A stretch of DNA of 64,000 bases, taken from contig CAJTYJ010000012.1 in the NCBI GenBank assembly GCA_910583895.1, positions 19,772 through 83,771 on the forward strand, given 5' to 3'. Both the position numbers and the translations under genes were made by a program. The stretch's first letter is position 1. Each line of letters begins with the position of its first letter. Of this stretch, positions 36,003-44,098 are shown one piece after another. Under the pieces are notes generated by a model that saw only the letters and a program-made list of their open reading frames with translations, was not told where the DNA came from and did no database searches. Source of the DNA: an uncultured Lachnospiraceae bacterium. GTDB lineage: Bacteria; Bacillota; Clostridia; Lachnospirales; Lachnospiraceae.

Positions 36003-38549
36003 ATGAGTAGAACCAGACAATCCGAGAGCAGAAGGAAGACAACTGGGGGAAAAAGGAGCGTGGAAAAAAAGAAAAGCAGTGCAAGAAGAGTATCAGAACC
36101 GTCAGAGGGAGGAATCTGGGCGGAAGTCCGGCTGGTGGTGTTGATCATTGTATCGGTGCTGCTGTTTTTCAGCAATTTTGGATTCGGCGGAAAAGTGGGA
36201 GGCTTTATGAGCCATGTTTTATTTGGCTATGTGGGAATCTTTGCGTATCTGTTTCCGGTTGTGATGCTTTTGCTTTTGCTTTTTTCTCTTGCTAATCGGG
36301 AGAATCTGATCGCGACGATCAAGATTGTGGGAGCAGTCCTAGGCTGTGTGACGCTGGTTGCACTTTTGCATCTTTTTACCATGGGGAAAAGCGATGCTTC
36401 CGGCTGGCAGGAGATCTATGAATACTGTTCAGAGTACAAAACGGGCGGAGGCGTGATCGGCGGTCTGGTGTCCGGGCTTTTAAAAGAGGCATTTGGCACG
36501 ATTGGGGCATATCTGGTGCTGATTGGAATCCTGATCATCTGTATCGTGATCGTTACGGAGCGTTCTTTTGTGAAAGGAATGTCAAAGGGCAGTAAAAAAG
36601 TATATGAATCTGCAAGACAGGATATGGAGCGGCGCAGGGAAGAAGCGGCAGAGCGCAGGGTGCAGAAAAGAACAGCCCAAAAAGAACAGCGCATGGAGCG
36701 GAAAGTCAGCGGGGTCTCTTCGGATCTTTTGATTCCCAGGCAGCCGTCTCTTGGAATTCAGGAAATTGAGACAGAGGAGCCGGTGCTTTTGGAAGAACCA
36801 GAGGAAGAGTTCCTTCCGGTGCACAAGCCGGCACCCCAAAAGAAAAAGCAGGAGGAAGCACCAATCATTCAGCCGGATCTGGGAGGCATAGAGGAAATCT
36901 CTTTCAGCGAAGAGGACCTGCTGAAAAATGCACTGAGCCGCCGAGAACTGCAGGCAAATAAAATGCAGGAAAAGGCAGTGGTGGAAGAAAAGCCTTTGAC
37001 AGAGCCCGAAGAAGAAATCCCAAAACCGGAGCCTGCAGCCGTGCATACCAAAGATTCTCAGGAATATCAGTTTCCGTCTTTGTCTCTTTTGAAAGCAGCC
37101 AAAAAGACCAGCGGGAAAAAAGACAGTTCGATGGCACTGCAGGAGACAGCCAGACATCTCCAGCAGATCATGGAGGATTTTGGGGTCAATGCGACGGTGA
37201 CCAATGTAAGCCAGGGGCCGTCCGTGACCAGATTTGAGGTGCAGCCAGCTCATGGGGTGAAGGTGAGCAAGATCATCTCTCTTTCCGATGACATTAAACT
37301 GAATCTGGCAGTTCCGGATATCCGTATGGAAGCGCCGATTCCTGGAAAAGCAGCTGTGGGGATTGAAGTGCCCAACAAGGAAAATTCTGTGGTGATGATC
37401 CGGGAGCTTTTTGAAGCAAAAGAATTTCAGGATCATCCCTCCCGGATTGCGTTTGCGGTTGGAAAAGACATCGGCGGCAATATTATGGTTACTGATATTG
37501 CCAAGATGCCCCATCTTTTGATTGCAGGAGCCACCGGATCTGGAAAATCTGTATGTATCAATACATTGATTATGAGCATTCTGTACAAAGCCCGGCCCGA
37601 TGAGGTGAAACTGATCATGATTGATCCCAAAGTGGTGGAGCTTAGTACTTACAACGGGATCCCCCATCTTTTGATTCCGGTGGTAACTGATCCGAAGAAA
37701 GCGGCAGGAGCGCTGAACTGGGCAGTGACCGAGATGATGGGCCGGTACAATAAATTTGCAGAGCTGAATGTCCGCAATGTGGAAGGTTACAACAGTAAGA
37801 TTGATTCCATCGCAGAGATTGAGGATGACAAAAAGCCGGAGAAGATGCCCCAGATCGTCATTATCGTCGACGAGCTGGCGGATCTTATGATGGTGGCTCC
37901 GGGAGAAGTGGAGGACGCCATCTGCCGCCTGGCACAGCTTGCGAGAGCGGCGGGGATTCATCTGATCATCGCTACCCAGCGGCCCTCTGTCAACGTCATC
38001 ACAGGTCTGATCAAGGCAAATATGCCTTCCCGGATTGCTTTTGCAGTGTCTTCCGGTGTGGATTCCAGAACTATATTGGATATGAACGGTGCAGAGAAGC
38101 TTCTTGGAAAAGGCGATATGCTCTTTTCTCCGTATGGGCTGCCCAAACCCCTTCGGGTACAGGGCGCTTTTGTGTCGGATGCGGAAGTGGGGGCCGTGGT
38201 GGAATTTTTAAGCAGCCAGAGTAAATCCTCAGATCCGCAGGCGGAATTTCATATGGAAGAGCAGATGAAGCAGATGCAGGCAGCTCTGGAAAGTGCCGCG
38301 CTCCCTGAAGCAGGAGGCGGAAGTGACCGGGATGTCCTGTTTGCCGAAGCGGGAAAATTTATCATCGACAAGGAAAAAGCTTCTATTGGTATGCTTCAGC
38401 GCTGGTTTAAGATTGGTTTTAACCGGGCTGCAAGGATTATGGACCAGCTTGCGGATGCAGGCGTTGTGGGAGAAGAAGAGGGCACAAAGCCGAGGAAGGT
38501 GCTGATGTCCATGGAGGAATTTGAACAGTACATAGAAGAGTACCTGTGA
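36003..38549 (+). CDS. ftsK: DNA translocase FtsK/SpoIIIE
   Basis: The 848-residue protein has a basic N-terminus and about four membrane helices (about 38-190). A charged linker rich in E, K and P (about 200-360) precedes the motor domain with Walker A GATGSGKS at 509-516 and Walker B IVIIVDELADLMM. The C-terminal winged-helix gamma domain (about 785-848) reads DNA polarity. It moves chromosome DNA through the septum at division or sporulation. Sequence alone does not separate FtsK from SpoIIIE here. The start follows AGGATAAGGAT. Confidence 0.95.
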   Translation: MSRTRQSESRRKTTGGKRSVEKKKSSARRVSEPSEGGIWAEVRLVVLIIVSVLLFFSNFGFGGKVGGFMSHVLFGYVGIFAYLFPVVMLLLLLFSLANRENLIATIKIVGAVLGCVTLVALLHLFTMGKSDASGWQEIYEYCSEYKTGGGVIGGLVSGLLKEAFGTIGAYLVLIGILIICIVIVTERSFVKGMSKGSKKVYESARQDMERRREEAAERRVQKRTAQKEQRMERKVSGVSSDLLIPRQPSLGIQEIETEEPVLLEEPEEEFLPVHKPAPQKKKQEEAPIIQPDLGGIEEISFSEEDLLKNALSRRELQANKMQEKAVVEEKPLTEPEEEIPKPEPAAVHTKDSQEYQFPSLSLLKAAKKTSGKKDSSMALQETARHLQQIMEDFGVNATVTNVSQGPSVTRFEVQPAHGVKVSKIISLSDDIKLNLAVPDIRMEAPIPGKAAVGIEVPNKENSVVMIRELFEAKEFQDHPSRIAFAVGKDIGGNIMVTDIAKMPHLLIAGATGSGKSVCINTLIMSILYKARPDEVKLIMIDPKVVELSTYNGIPHLLIPVVTDPKKAAGALNWAVTEMMGRYNKFAELNVRNVEGYNSKIDSIAEIEDDKKPEKMPQIVIIVDELADLMMVAPGEVEDAICRLAQLARAAGIHLIIATQRPSVNVITGLIKANMPSRIAFAVSSGVDSRTILDMNGAEKLLGKGDMLFSPYGLPKPLRVQGAFVSDAEVGAVVEFLSSQSKSSDPQAEFHMEEQMKQMQAALESAALPEAGGGSDRDVLFAEAGKFIIDKEKASIGMLQRWFKIGFNRAARIMDQLADAGVVGEEEGTKPRKVLMSMEEFEQYIEEYL

Positions 38550-38609
38550 AATACCGCTGTTTCCTGACAAAGCGGGTGAAGCCAGGAAAGAAAGGAACGA
38601 GATCCGGAT

Positions 38610-39467
38610 ATGATATGTCAGAAATGCGGAACCCTTGTGCCGGATGGAAAAATCTATTGTGAGAAGTGCGGAAGTGCGATTCAGATGGTACCGGACTACA
38701 ATCCGGAGGAAGACTTTACCATCGGTTCTGATGAAAGAAAAACGGAAGAGGAAAACCAGGCGGCAAAACAGCCCTGGTGGTATCGATACCGGTATGGGAT
38801 CCTTGGGGTATGTCTGGTCCTTCTGGGAGGGACAGCCTTTGGGTCTGCCTACCGACATATGGCGGATCCGGAGGATACACTGACAGAACCGGAAGTTGTG
38901 GAACTTTTAAAAAGACCACAGTTTGGTGTACAGCCGGGAACCTATAATTATTCGCCCATGCTGACCCTGTCCCACGAGGAAGAGGCTCAGGGAGAAATTT
39001 ACTACACCATCGACGGTACAACTCCGGACCGAAACAGCAGTCCGTATCAGGGAGCTATTTCCATAGGAGAAGGGACGACGGTAGTCCGTGCAGTTTTCGT
39101 TCGTTATGATGGCGTGTTCAGTGAAGAAGCAGTGGGGACTTATGAAGTGGTGTTTGATTATCCAGACGAACCGGTATTCAGTGTTCCGGCGGGAAGCTAT
39201 GAACACAGTTTTTCGGTTACCATGACTACGGAAGAAGGCTGCAGGATCTATTATACAACAAATGGGGAAGAACCAGGGTATGATTCAAAACTCTATAGGG
39301 GAGCCGTCTATATCCCCTATGGTCTTACTGTGCTGCAGGCGGTGGCGGTGGATGAGGACGGAGGGATGAGCGGAATTGTGGAGGCTGTCTACGATGTATC
39401 TGGGCAGCAGGTCCCTTTGGTGGAAGAACCGCCGCCTGAGGTGCAAGAAGATGCTGTAATTCCGTAA
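38610..39467 (+). CDS. Zinc-ribbon membrane protein with two chitobiase-type beta repeats
   Basis: The 285 residues start with a zinc ribbon (C3, C6, C17, C20), followed by an acidic linker and one membrane helix at about 64-84. The outer part has two similar repeats of about 75 residues, each containing a YYT(I/T)(D/N)G..P motif as in the C-terminal domain of chitobiase-type proteins (CHB_HEX_C/FN3-like). Proline- and glutamate-rich residues end the protein. The ribbon would lie in the cytoplasm and the repeats outside. Function is unknown; carbohydrate or wall binding is possible. Confidence 0.75.
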   Translation: MICQKCGTLVPDGKIYCEKCGSAIQMVPDYNPEEDFTIGSDERKTEEENQAAKQPWWYRYRYGILGVCLVLLGGTAFGSAYRHMADPEDTLTEPEVVELLKRPQFGVQPGTYNYSPMLTLSHEEEAQGEIYYTIDGTTPDRNSSPYQGAISIGEGTTVVRAVFVRYDGVFSEEAVGTYEVVFDYPDEPVFSVPAGSYEHSFSVTMTTEEGCRIYYTTNGEEPGYDSKLYRGAVYIPYGLTVLQAVAVDEDGGMSGIVEAVYDVSGQQVPLVEEPPPEVQEDAVIP

Positions 39468-39474
39468 ATTTTTG

Positions 39475-39503
39475 TTGAAAAATTGGCAGTTTTGCATTAT
39501 GAT
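39475..39503 (+). promoter_or_regulatory. Predicted sigma-A promoter of nfnAB
   Basis: TTGAAA at 39475-39480 and TATGAT at 39498-39503 are 17 bases apart. The leader before the nfnA start is about 130 bases. Confidence 0.5.
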
Positions 39504-39640
39504 AAGAAAGAGCGGTTTGTAGTTATTGGATAAAATTACCAAGAGCAAAAAACAACATTTGGCTGAATTACATTTGGAAGGATTTTTGGACTTTGGGGTG
39601 TTTGCAAGTCAGATGTGGAACTAAAAATAGGAGGAAGCGT

Positions 39641-40525
39641 ATGTTTAAAATTTTGGAAGCAGAGCAGCTCTCTGCAAGCGTCTACAAGCAGGTGATCCAT
39701 GCGCCGCGTGTAGCAAAGTCCTGTGAGCCGGGACAGTTTATCATCGTAAGAGTGGATGAAACCGCGGAACGCATTCCGCTGACCATCTGTGATTATGACA
39801 GGGAAGCAGGGACGATTACACTGGCGTTCCAGCCAATCGGAGTATCCACACACAAGCTGGTAGCGTTGAAGGCAGGGGATGAGATCGCGGATTTTGTAGG
39901 TCCCCTTGGCCGTCCATCCGAGCTTGTGACGGATGATTTTGAAGAAGTTAAGAAGAAAAAAGTCGTCTTTATCGCAGGTGGTGTAGGTACTGCTCCGGTT
40001 TATCCTCAGGCAAAATGGCTGCATGATCACGGAATTGAGTGTGATATCATCGTGGGAGCAAGGACAAAGGAACTTCTGATTCTGGAAGAGGAGATGAGTA
40101 AGGTCGGCAATCTGTATCTGTGTACGGATGATGGAAGTTATGGTTTCCACGGGGTCGGCACGGCCATGCTGGAGAAGCTGGTGAGTGAGGGACATCACTA
40201 TGATCTTTGTGTGGCGATCGGACCGATGATTATGATGAAGTTCGCATGTATGACCACCAAAAAGCTTGGGATCCCCACGATCGTCAGTATGAATCCCATC
40301 ATGGTGGATGGAACCGGTATGTGCGGTGCCTGTCGTGTTCTGGTAGGGGATGAAGTAAAATTTGCCTGTGTGGACGGTCCGGAGTTTGATGGACACAAGA
40401 TTGACTTTGAACAGGCGATGAAGAGAGCGGCGATGTACAAGACAGAAGAAGGAAGGCGCCTTTTGAAGTTCCAGGAGGGCGACACCCACCACGGCGGCTG
40501 CGGAAATTGCGGAGGTGACAAATAA
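39641..40525 (+). CDS. nfnA: NfnA-like ferredoxin:NADP+ oxidoreductase subunit (FAD, 2Fe-2S)
   Basis: The 294-residue flavoprotein belongs to the ferredoxin-NADP reductase superfamily. FAD contacts lie around ERIPLTICDYD and GPLGRPSE, the pyridine-nucleotide site is GGVGTAPVYPQ, and the 2Fe-2S ligands fall in MCGACR and FACVDGP. With NfnB it couples NADH, ferredoxin and NADP by flavin-based electron bifurcation; older names are sulfide dehydrogenase or glutamate synthase small-chain partner. A short C-terminal tail HHGGCGNCGGDK adds two cysteines. ATG 39641, behind AGGAGGAAGCGT, is preferred to upstream starts. Confidence 0.85.
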   Translation: MFKILEAEQLSASVYKQVIHAPRVAKSCEPGQFIIVRVDETAERIPLTICDYDREAGTITLAFQPIGVSTHKLVALKAGDEIADFVGPLGRPSELVTDDFEEVKKKKVVFIAGGVGTAPVYPQAKWLHDHGIECDIIVGARTKELLILEEEMSKVGNLYLCTDDGSYGFHGVGTAMLEKLVSEGHHYDLCVAIGPMIMMKFACMTTKKLGIPTIVSMNPIMVDGTGMCGACRVLVGDEVKFACVDGPEFDGHKIDFEQAMKRAAMYKTEEGRRLLKFQEGDTHHGGCGNCGGDK

Positions 40526-41913
40526 TGGCAGATGTATTAAAGAAAATACCAGTCAGAGAGCAGGATCCCAAGGTTCGTGCTACGAACTTTGATGAGGTGT
40601 GCTATGGTTATAATAAAGAAGAAGCAGTAGAAGAGTCACAGCGCTGTATTACCTGCAAGAATGCAAAGTGTGTGGAAGGATGTCCGGTATCCATTGATAT
40701 TCCGGCATTTATCGCGGCAGTGAAAGAAGAAAAGTTCGAGGAAGCATTTCAGATTATCAGCAAGTCTTCCGCACTTCCGGCAGTTTGTGGACGTGTATGT
40801 CCGCAGGAGAGCCAGTGTGAAGGAAAATGTATTCGCGGCAAGAAAGGGGATCCCATTTCCATCGGCAAGCTGGAGCGCTTTGTGGCTGACTGGGCACGGG
40901 AGAATGGCATTAAGCCTTCGGCACCGGCAGAGAAAAACGGCAGGAAGGTAGCTGTTATCGGTTCTGGTCCTTCCGGACTGACCTGTGCAGGTGATCTGGC
41001 GAAGCTTGGTTATGATGTGACCATTTTTGAGGCATTACATAAAGCAGGCGGCGTTCTGGTGTATGGTATTCCAGAGTTCCGTCTTCCCAAAGACCGGGTA
41101 GTGGGACCGGAAGTGGAGAATGTCAAAGCGCTGGGTGTAAAGATTGAGACTGACGTGATTGTGGGCCGGACTGTGAAGTTGGATGATCTGATTGAGGATG
41201 AAGGTTTTGATGCAGTGTTCATCGGATCCGGTGCGGGACTTCCTAAGTTCATGGGAATCCCGGGTGAAACTGCCTGCGGCGTACTTTCCGCCAACGAGTA
41301 TCTGACCAGGAATAACCTGATGAAAGCGTTCCATGAAGATTACGACACTCCCATCGTGCGGGGAGAGAAAGTCGTCGTGGTCGGCGGTGGCAACGTGGCC
41401 ATGGATGCAGCCCGTACTGCCCTTCGTCTGGGCGCAGAAACGCATATCGTATACAGAAGAAGTGAAGAAGAGCTTCCGGCCCGTGTGGAAGAAGTGCATC
41501 ATGCCAAGGAAGAAGGCATTATCTTTGACCTTCTGACCAACCCGGTGGAGATTCTCGTAAACGAGAATGACTGGGTGACAGGGATCAAATGTATTCGTAT
41601 GGAGCTTGGAGAGCCGGATGCTTCCGGCAGACGCCGTCCGGTGGAAGTTCCGGGTTCCGAGTTCATAATAGAATGTGATACGGTGATCATGTCTCTTGGT
41701 ACTTCTCCGAATCCGCTGATCTCTTCCACAACCAAAGGTTTGGAGATCAACAGGAGACAGTGTATTGTTGCCACGGAAGATACCGGAGCCACCTCCAAAG
41801 AAGGGGTCTATGCGGGCGGTGACGCCGTGACCGGTGCAGCGACCGTCATCCTGGCCATGGGTGCAGGCAAAGCAGCAGCAAAAGGTATTCATGAGTATCT
41901 GAGTGCCATATAA
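40525..41913 (+). CDS. nfnB: NfnB-like NADPH:ferredoxin oxidoreductase subunit (gltA-type)
   Basis: The 462-residue protein resembles the small subunit of glutamate synthase. The N-terminal cysteine clusters (CITCKNAKCVEGCP and CGRVCPQESQCEGKCI) hold two 4Fe-4S centres. An FAD site follows (VIGSGPSGLTCAGDLA, about 145-160), then an NADPH site (VVVGGGNVAMDAART). No glutamate synthase large subunit is present, which supports the NfnAB reading. The start overlaps the nfnA stop by one base (TAATG), with GGAGGTGA upstream. Confidence 0.88.
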   Translation: MADVLKKIPVREQDPKVRATNFDEVCYGYNKEEAVEESQRCITCKNAKCVEGCPVSIDIPAFIAAVKEEKFEEAFQIISKSSALPAVCGRVCPQESQCEGKCIRGKKGDPISIGKLERFVADWARENGIKPSAPAEKNGRKVAVIGSGPSGLTCAGDLAKLGYDVTIFEALHKAGGVLVYGIPEFRLPKDRVVGPEVENVKALGVKIETDVIVGRTVKLDDLIEDEGFDAVFIGSGAGLPKFMGIPGETACGVLSANEYLTRNNLMKAFHEDYDTPIVRGEKVVVVGGGNVAMDAARTALRLGAETHIVYRRSEEELPARVEEVHHAKEEGIIFDLLTNPVEILVNENDWVTGIKCIRMELGEPDASGRRRPVEVPGSEFIIECDTVIMSLGTSPNPLISSTTKGLEINRRQCIVATEDTGATSKEGVYAGGDAVTGAATVILAMGAGKAAAKGIHEYLSAI

Positions 41914-41938
41914 AATGAAATTTTAAAGCATACAGAAT

Positions 41939-41981
41939 CAGGCAGCACAGGCGATTGGTAACAGAATCGCTGTGCTGCCTG
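41939..41981. terminator. Bidirectional terminator between convergent genes
   Basis: CAGGCAGCACA plus GCGATT pair with AATCGC plus TGTGCTGCCTG, a 17-pair stem with one bulged G and an eight-base loop. It lies between the ends of nfnB (+) and the zinc-ribbon gene (-). Confidence 0.75.
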
Positions 41982-41989
41982 ATTTGTGT

Positions 41990-42616
41990 TTAAAAAAGTT
42001 CATTGTAAAAGTCTTCGGTCAACTGCTCTGCATAAGCATCGTCTACTTCCGGAAAAGCAGGCATCAGACGCTTGCGGATGGCTTCAGAGACGAGAAAATA
42101 GTGCATCTCCTCTGGTGTGTCCTCCGGGATTCCATCAGTCAGTTCTTCCAAAGTCAGGTGTTCTTTTGCCCATTCTTTGATGCGGGTCTCTAGATCATCC
42201 TCCCTGGAAATGTCGTCCAGCATCTTCATGGCATTTTTAAAGGAAGCGACAGCAAAGATTAAAAAGAGGAAAAACATTCCCTCCATGACTGCAAGGGAAA
42301 AGGTATTCAGTGGAAGCCGGATGATACCAAGGAGTGCCAGTGTGATGAAGGCAAAACCGACTGCGCCGACGATCAGAAAGGTCCAGGCGGAGGAGCGGGT
42401 ATCAGCGTGACGCTCCTTTGCAGAGACATGGGTGTTCATCTGGCTGGCAGAGGCTGTACGTGCAGCAAGGTCCGCCAGTTCTTCCGCCGGGATCGGAACA
42501 GGCACCGGTTCCTCCTCTGGATCTTCGACCAGCTCGTCCACCAGATCCACATCACAGTCAGGACAGTGGGTCTTTCCTTCTATATATTCATTTTTGCATA
42601 CAGGACACCAGGGCAT
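41990..42616 (-). CDS. Zinc-ribbon membrane protein of unknown function
   Basis: The 208-residue protein starts with a zinc ribbon (CPVCKNEY and CPDCD). An acidic proline-rich linker, two membrane helices (about 75-97 and 103-125) and a charged cytoplasmic tail follow. ATG at 42616 is chosen because AGGAGGGACTCCC stands just upstream and the ribbon begins there. It is the only minus-strand gene in the first 49 kb. It has its own promoter, divergent from rlmH. No family function is known to me. Confidence 0.75.
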   Translation of the reverse strand: MPWCPVCKNEYIEGKTHCPDCDVDLVDELVEDPEEEPVPVPIPAEELADLAARTASASQMNTHVSAKERHADTRSSAWTFLIVGAVGFAFITLALLGIIRLPLNTFSLAVMEGMFFLFLIFAVASFKNAMKMLDDISREDDLETRIKEWAKEHLTLEELTDGIPEDTPEEMHYFLVSEAIRKRLMPAFPEVDDAYAEQLTEDFYNELF

Positions 42617-42654
42617 GGGAGTCCCTCCTTTCTGACGATGATTCGTTATCATTC

Positions 42655-42683
42655 ATTATACTGAAAGATGCCGCCAAACACAA
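42655..42683 (-). promoter_or_regulatory. Predicted promoter of the minus-strand zinc-ribbon gene
   Basis: On the minus strand, TTGTGT (42683-42678) and TATAAT (42660-42655) are 17 bases apart. Confidence 0.5.
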
Positions 42684-42704
42684 CCCGGAATTACATTTTC
42701 ACTC

Positions 42705-42733
42705 TTGCCGGCCGGACCGGGAATGGGTAAAAT
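42705..42733 (+). promoter_or_regulatory. Predicted promoter of rlmH
   Basis: TTGCCG at 42705-42710 and TAAAAT at 42728-42733 are 17 bases apart, 34 bases before the rlmH start. Confidence 0.45.
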
Positions 42734-42767
42734 AGTAGGAGAAGAACGGGGAGGACTTAAAAAGCGG

Positions 42768-43247
42768 ATGAAGATAACAGTCATTGCAGTGGGAAAAATA
42801 AAAGAAAAGTATTTTACGGGCGCGGTGGAAGAATATGCCAAACGGCTTGGCCGGTTTTGCAAACTGGAGTTGATTGAGGTGGCGGATGAGCAGACGCCGG
42901 AGGGCGCCAGCGAGGCGCAAAAGATACAGATCAAGGAAAAAGAAGGCGGGCGCATCCTGAAAAAACTGCCGGCGGGCGCTTATACGGTGGCTCTTGCCAT
43001 CGACGGAACCATGCCGGATTCGGTGGAACTGTCCAGACAGATGGAGCGCTGGAATATTAACGGCATCAGTCATGTGGTGTTTCTGATCGGCGGTTCCCTT
43101 GGGCTGTCCGGTGAAGTACTTGCCCGGGCAGAGTACCAACTGAGCTTTTCCAAAATGACCTTTCCCCATCAGCTCATGCGGGTGATTCTGCTCGAGCAGC
43201 TGTACCGCTCATTTATGATCCGAAGCGGGGCACCGTACCATAAATAA
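42768..43247 (+). CDS. rlmH: 23S rRNA (pseudouridine1915-N3)-methyltransferase RlmH
   Basis: The SPOUT methyltransferase has exactly the usual 159 residues when read from ATG 42768. VFLIGGSLGLSGEVLARAEY and the C-terminal knot MTFPHQLMRVILLEQLYRSF, ending in APYHK, are diagnostic. It methylates pseudouridine 1915 in helix 69 of 23S rRNA. The upstream in-frame extension lacks conservation and overlaps the promoter. A terminator follows at 43328. Confidence 0.95.
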   Translation: MKITVIAVGKIKEKYFTGAVEEYAKRLGRFCKLELIEVADEQTPEGASEAQKIQIKEKEGGRILKKLPAGAYTVALAIDGTMPDSVELSRQMERWNINGISHVVFLIGGSLGLSGEVLARAEYQLSFSKMTFPHQLMRVILLEQLYRSFMIRSGAPYHK

Positions 43248-43269
43248 AGGCGAAAAGGAACGAATATTC

Positions 43270-43335
43270 TTGGGAACAATGGATGATGTCAGCAGGGAAT
43301 TAAAGGCATTTCTGGACTATGTGGCAGGGCAGAGC
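43270..43335 (+). pseudogene. Relic of an Rpn/PD-(D/E)XK transposase-family C-terminus
   Basis: The peptide GTMDDVSRELKAFLDYVAG resembles the phrase found near the C-terminus of Rpn-type (recombination-promoting nuclease) proteins, where D-V-S-x-E-L-K-x-F-L-D-Y is common. Only about 20 residues remain before the frame runs into a terminator and hairpin repeat B. No upstream part of the gene is visible. Confidence 0.4.
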
Positions 43336-43357
43336 ATAAAAGGTGTTCTGCCTTTTT
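43328..43357 (+). terminator. Intrinsic terminator downstream of rlmH
   Basis: GGCAGAGCA (43328-43336) pairs with TGTTCTGCC (43344-43352, one wobble), followed by TTTTT. Confidence 0.65.
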
Positions 43358-43390
43358 GCATCCCTGCTTTTTGTGAAGCCATATGCAAAA

Positions 43391-43485
43391 TCAAATACCC
43401 CACTGCAAGCAACGGGGTATTTGACCTTGCGGCAGTCACCAAATGTCTGCAAGCAGCCACTTGGCTCGTTGCACGCGGGAATAAA
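43391..43485 (+). repeat. Dispersed hairpin repeat, copy B
   Basis: TCAAATACCCC (43391-43401) and GGGGTATTTGA (43414-43424) form a perfect 11-base stem with a 12-base loop. The GCAAGCAGCCACTTGGCTCG block shared with copy A follows, and the copy ends GCGGGAATAAA. It is the more compact copy and lies in the gap between rlmH and the sigma-factor gene. Confidence 0.75.
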
Positions 43486-43536
43486 TAAAGAAGGAATGTT
43501 ACCTTTTCCCTTTTTTGAGCCTCTAATAAATGTAAA

Positions 43537-43548
43537 CAAACATGTTTG
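43537..43548. promoter_or_regulatory. Perfect 12-base palindrome upstream of the ECF sigma gene
   Basis: CAAACATGTTTG reads the same on both strands and lies 35 bases before the start. It could be a regulator site; no clear -35/-10 pair was found around it. Confidence 0.3.
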
Positions 43549-43582
43549 GTCATTACGATCAGAGCGAAAGGCGGTGAAGATT

Positions 43583-44098
43583 TTGGATGATTTAAAAATT
43601 GAGCTGGTAAAACAGGCGCAGAGCGGCAAAAGAGAAGCGATGGAACGACTGTTTCTTGGAGAAAGTGAGTATTTGTATAAGATGGCTTTTCTGTACATGA
43701 AAAATAAGGAGGACAGTCTGGACCTGGTTCAGGAATGTATCCTGCGCTGTATTGCATCCTTGAAAAGGCTGAAGCACCCCCGATATTTCCGCACATGGAT
43801 GACCAGGATTCTGATCAACTGCGCTCATGAAGAATGGGAGAGACGCGGAAAATACGATTTGGCAGAGGATACGGTCTTTGCAGCAGGCGAATCGTTTCCC
43901 AAAGAAGAAACACTGGATCTGTACCGGGCTATTGACCATTTGAATTATCCGTATCGGGATATCATTATTCAGTATTATTTTGCAGGAAATAAATTAAGTG
44001 AAATCGCACAGTCCCTGGATATCCCGGTCGGAACAGTGAAAGTATATCACTCACGGGCAAAAAGAAAGTTAAAATGTATGTTGGAGGCAGAGGCATGA
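43583..44098 (+). CDS. ECF-type RNA polymerase sigma factor
   Basis: The protein has 171 residues. Sigma region 2 is seen at about 15-80 (YKMAFLYMKNKEDSLDLVQECILRC, then RTWMTRILIN). Region 4 lies at about 110-165 (YRDIIIQYYFAGNKLSEIAQSL, then VGTVKVYHSRAKRKL). TTG 43583 is preferred because a near-consensus AAGGCGGTGA lies before it; GTG 43574 is an alternative. The stop overlaps the downstream DUF4179 gene (ATGA), the usual arrangement for a sigma factor and its membrane partner. Confidence 0.88.
   Translation: MDDLKIELVKQAQSGKREAMERLFLGESEYLYKMAFLYMKNKEDSLDLVQECILRCIASLKRLKHPRYFRTWMTRILINCAHEEWERRGKYDLAEDTVFAAGESFPKEETLDLYRAIDHLNYPYRDIIIQYYFAGNKLSEIAQSLDIPVGTVKVYHSRAKRKLKCMLEAEA

Noticed and set aside
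36582..37961. A 459-codon open frame on the minus strand
   Set aside because: It lies fully antisense to the well-supported ftsK gene and shows no protein-like motifs.
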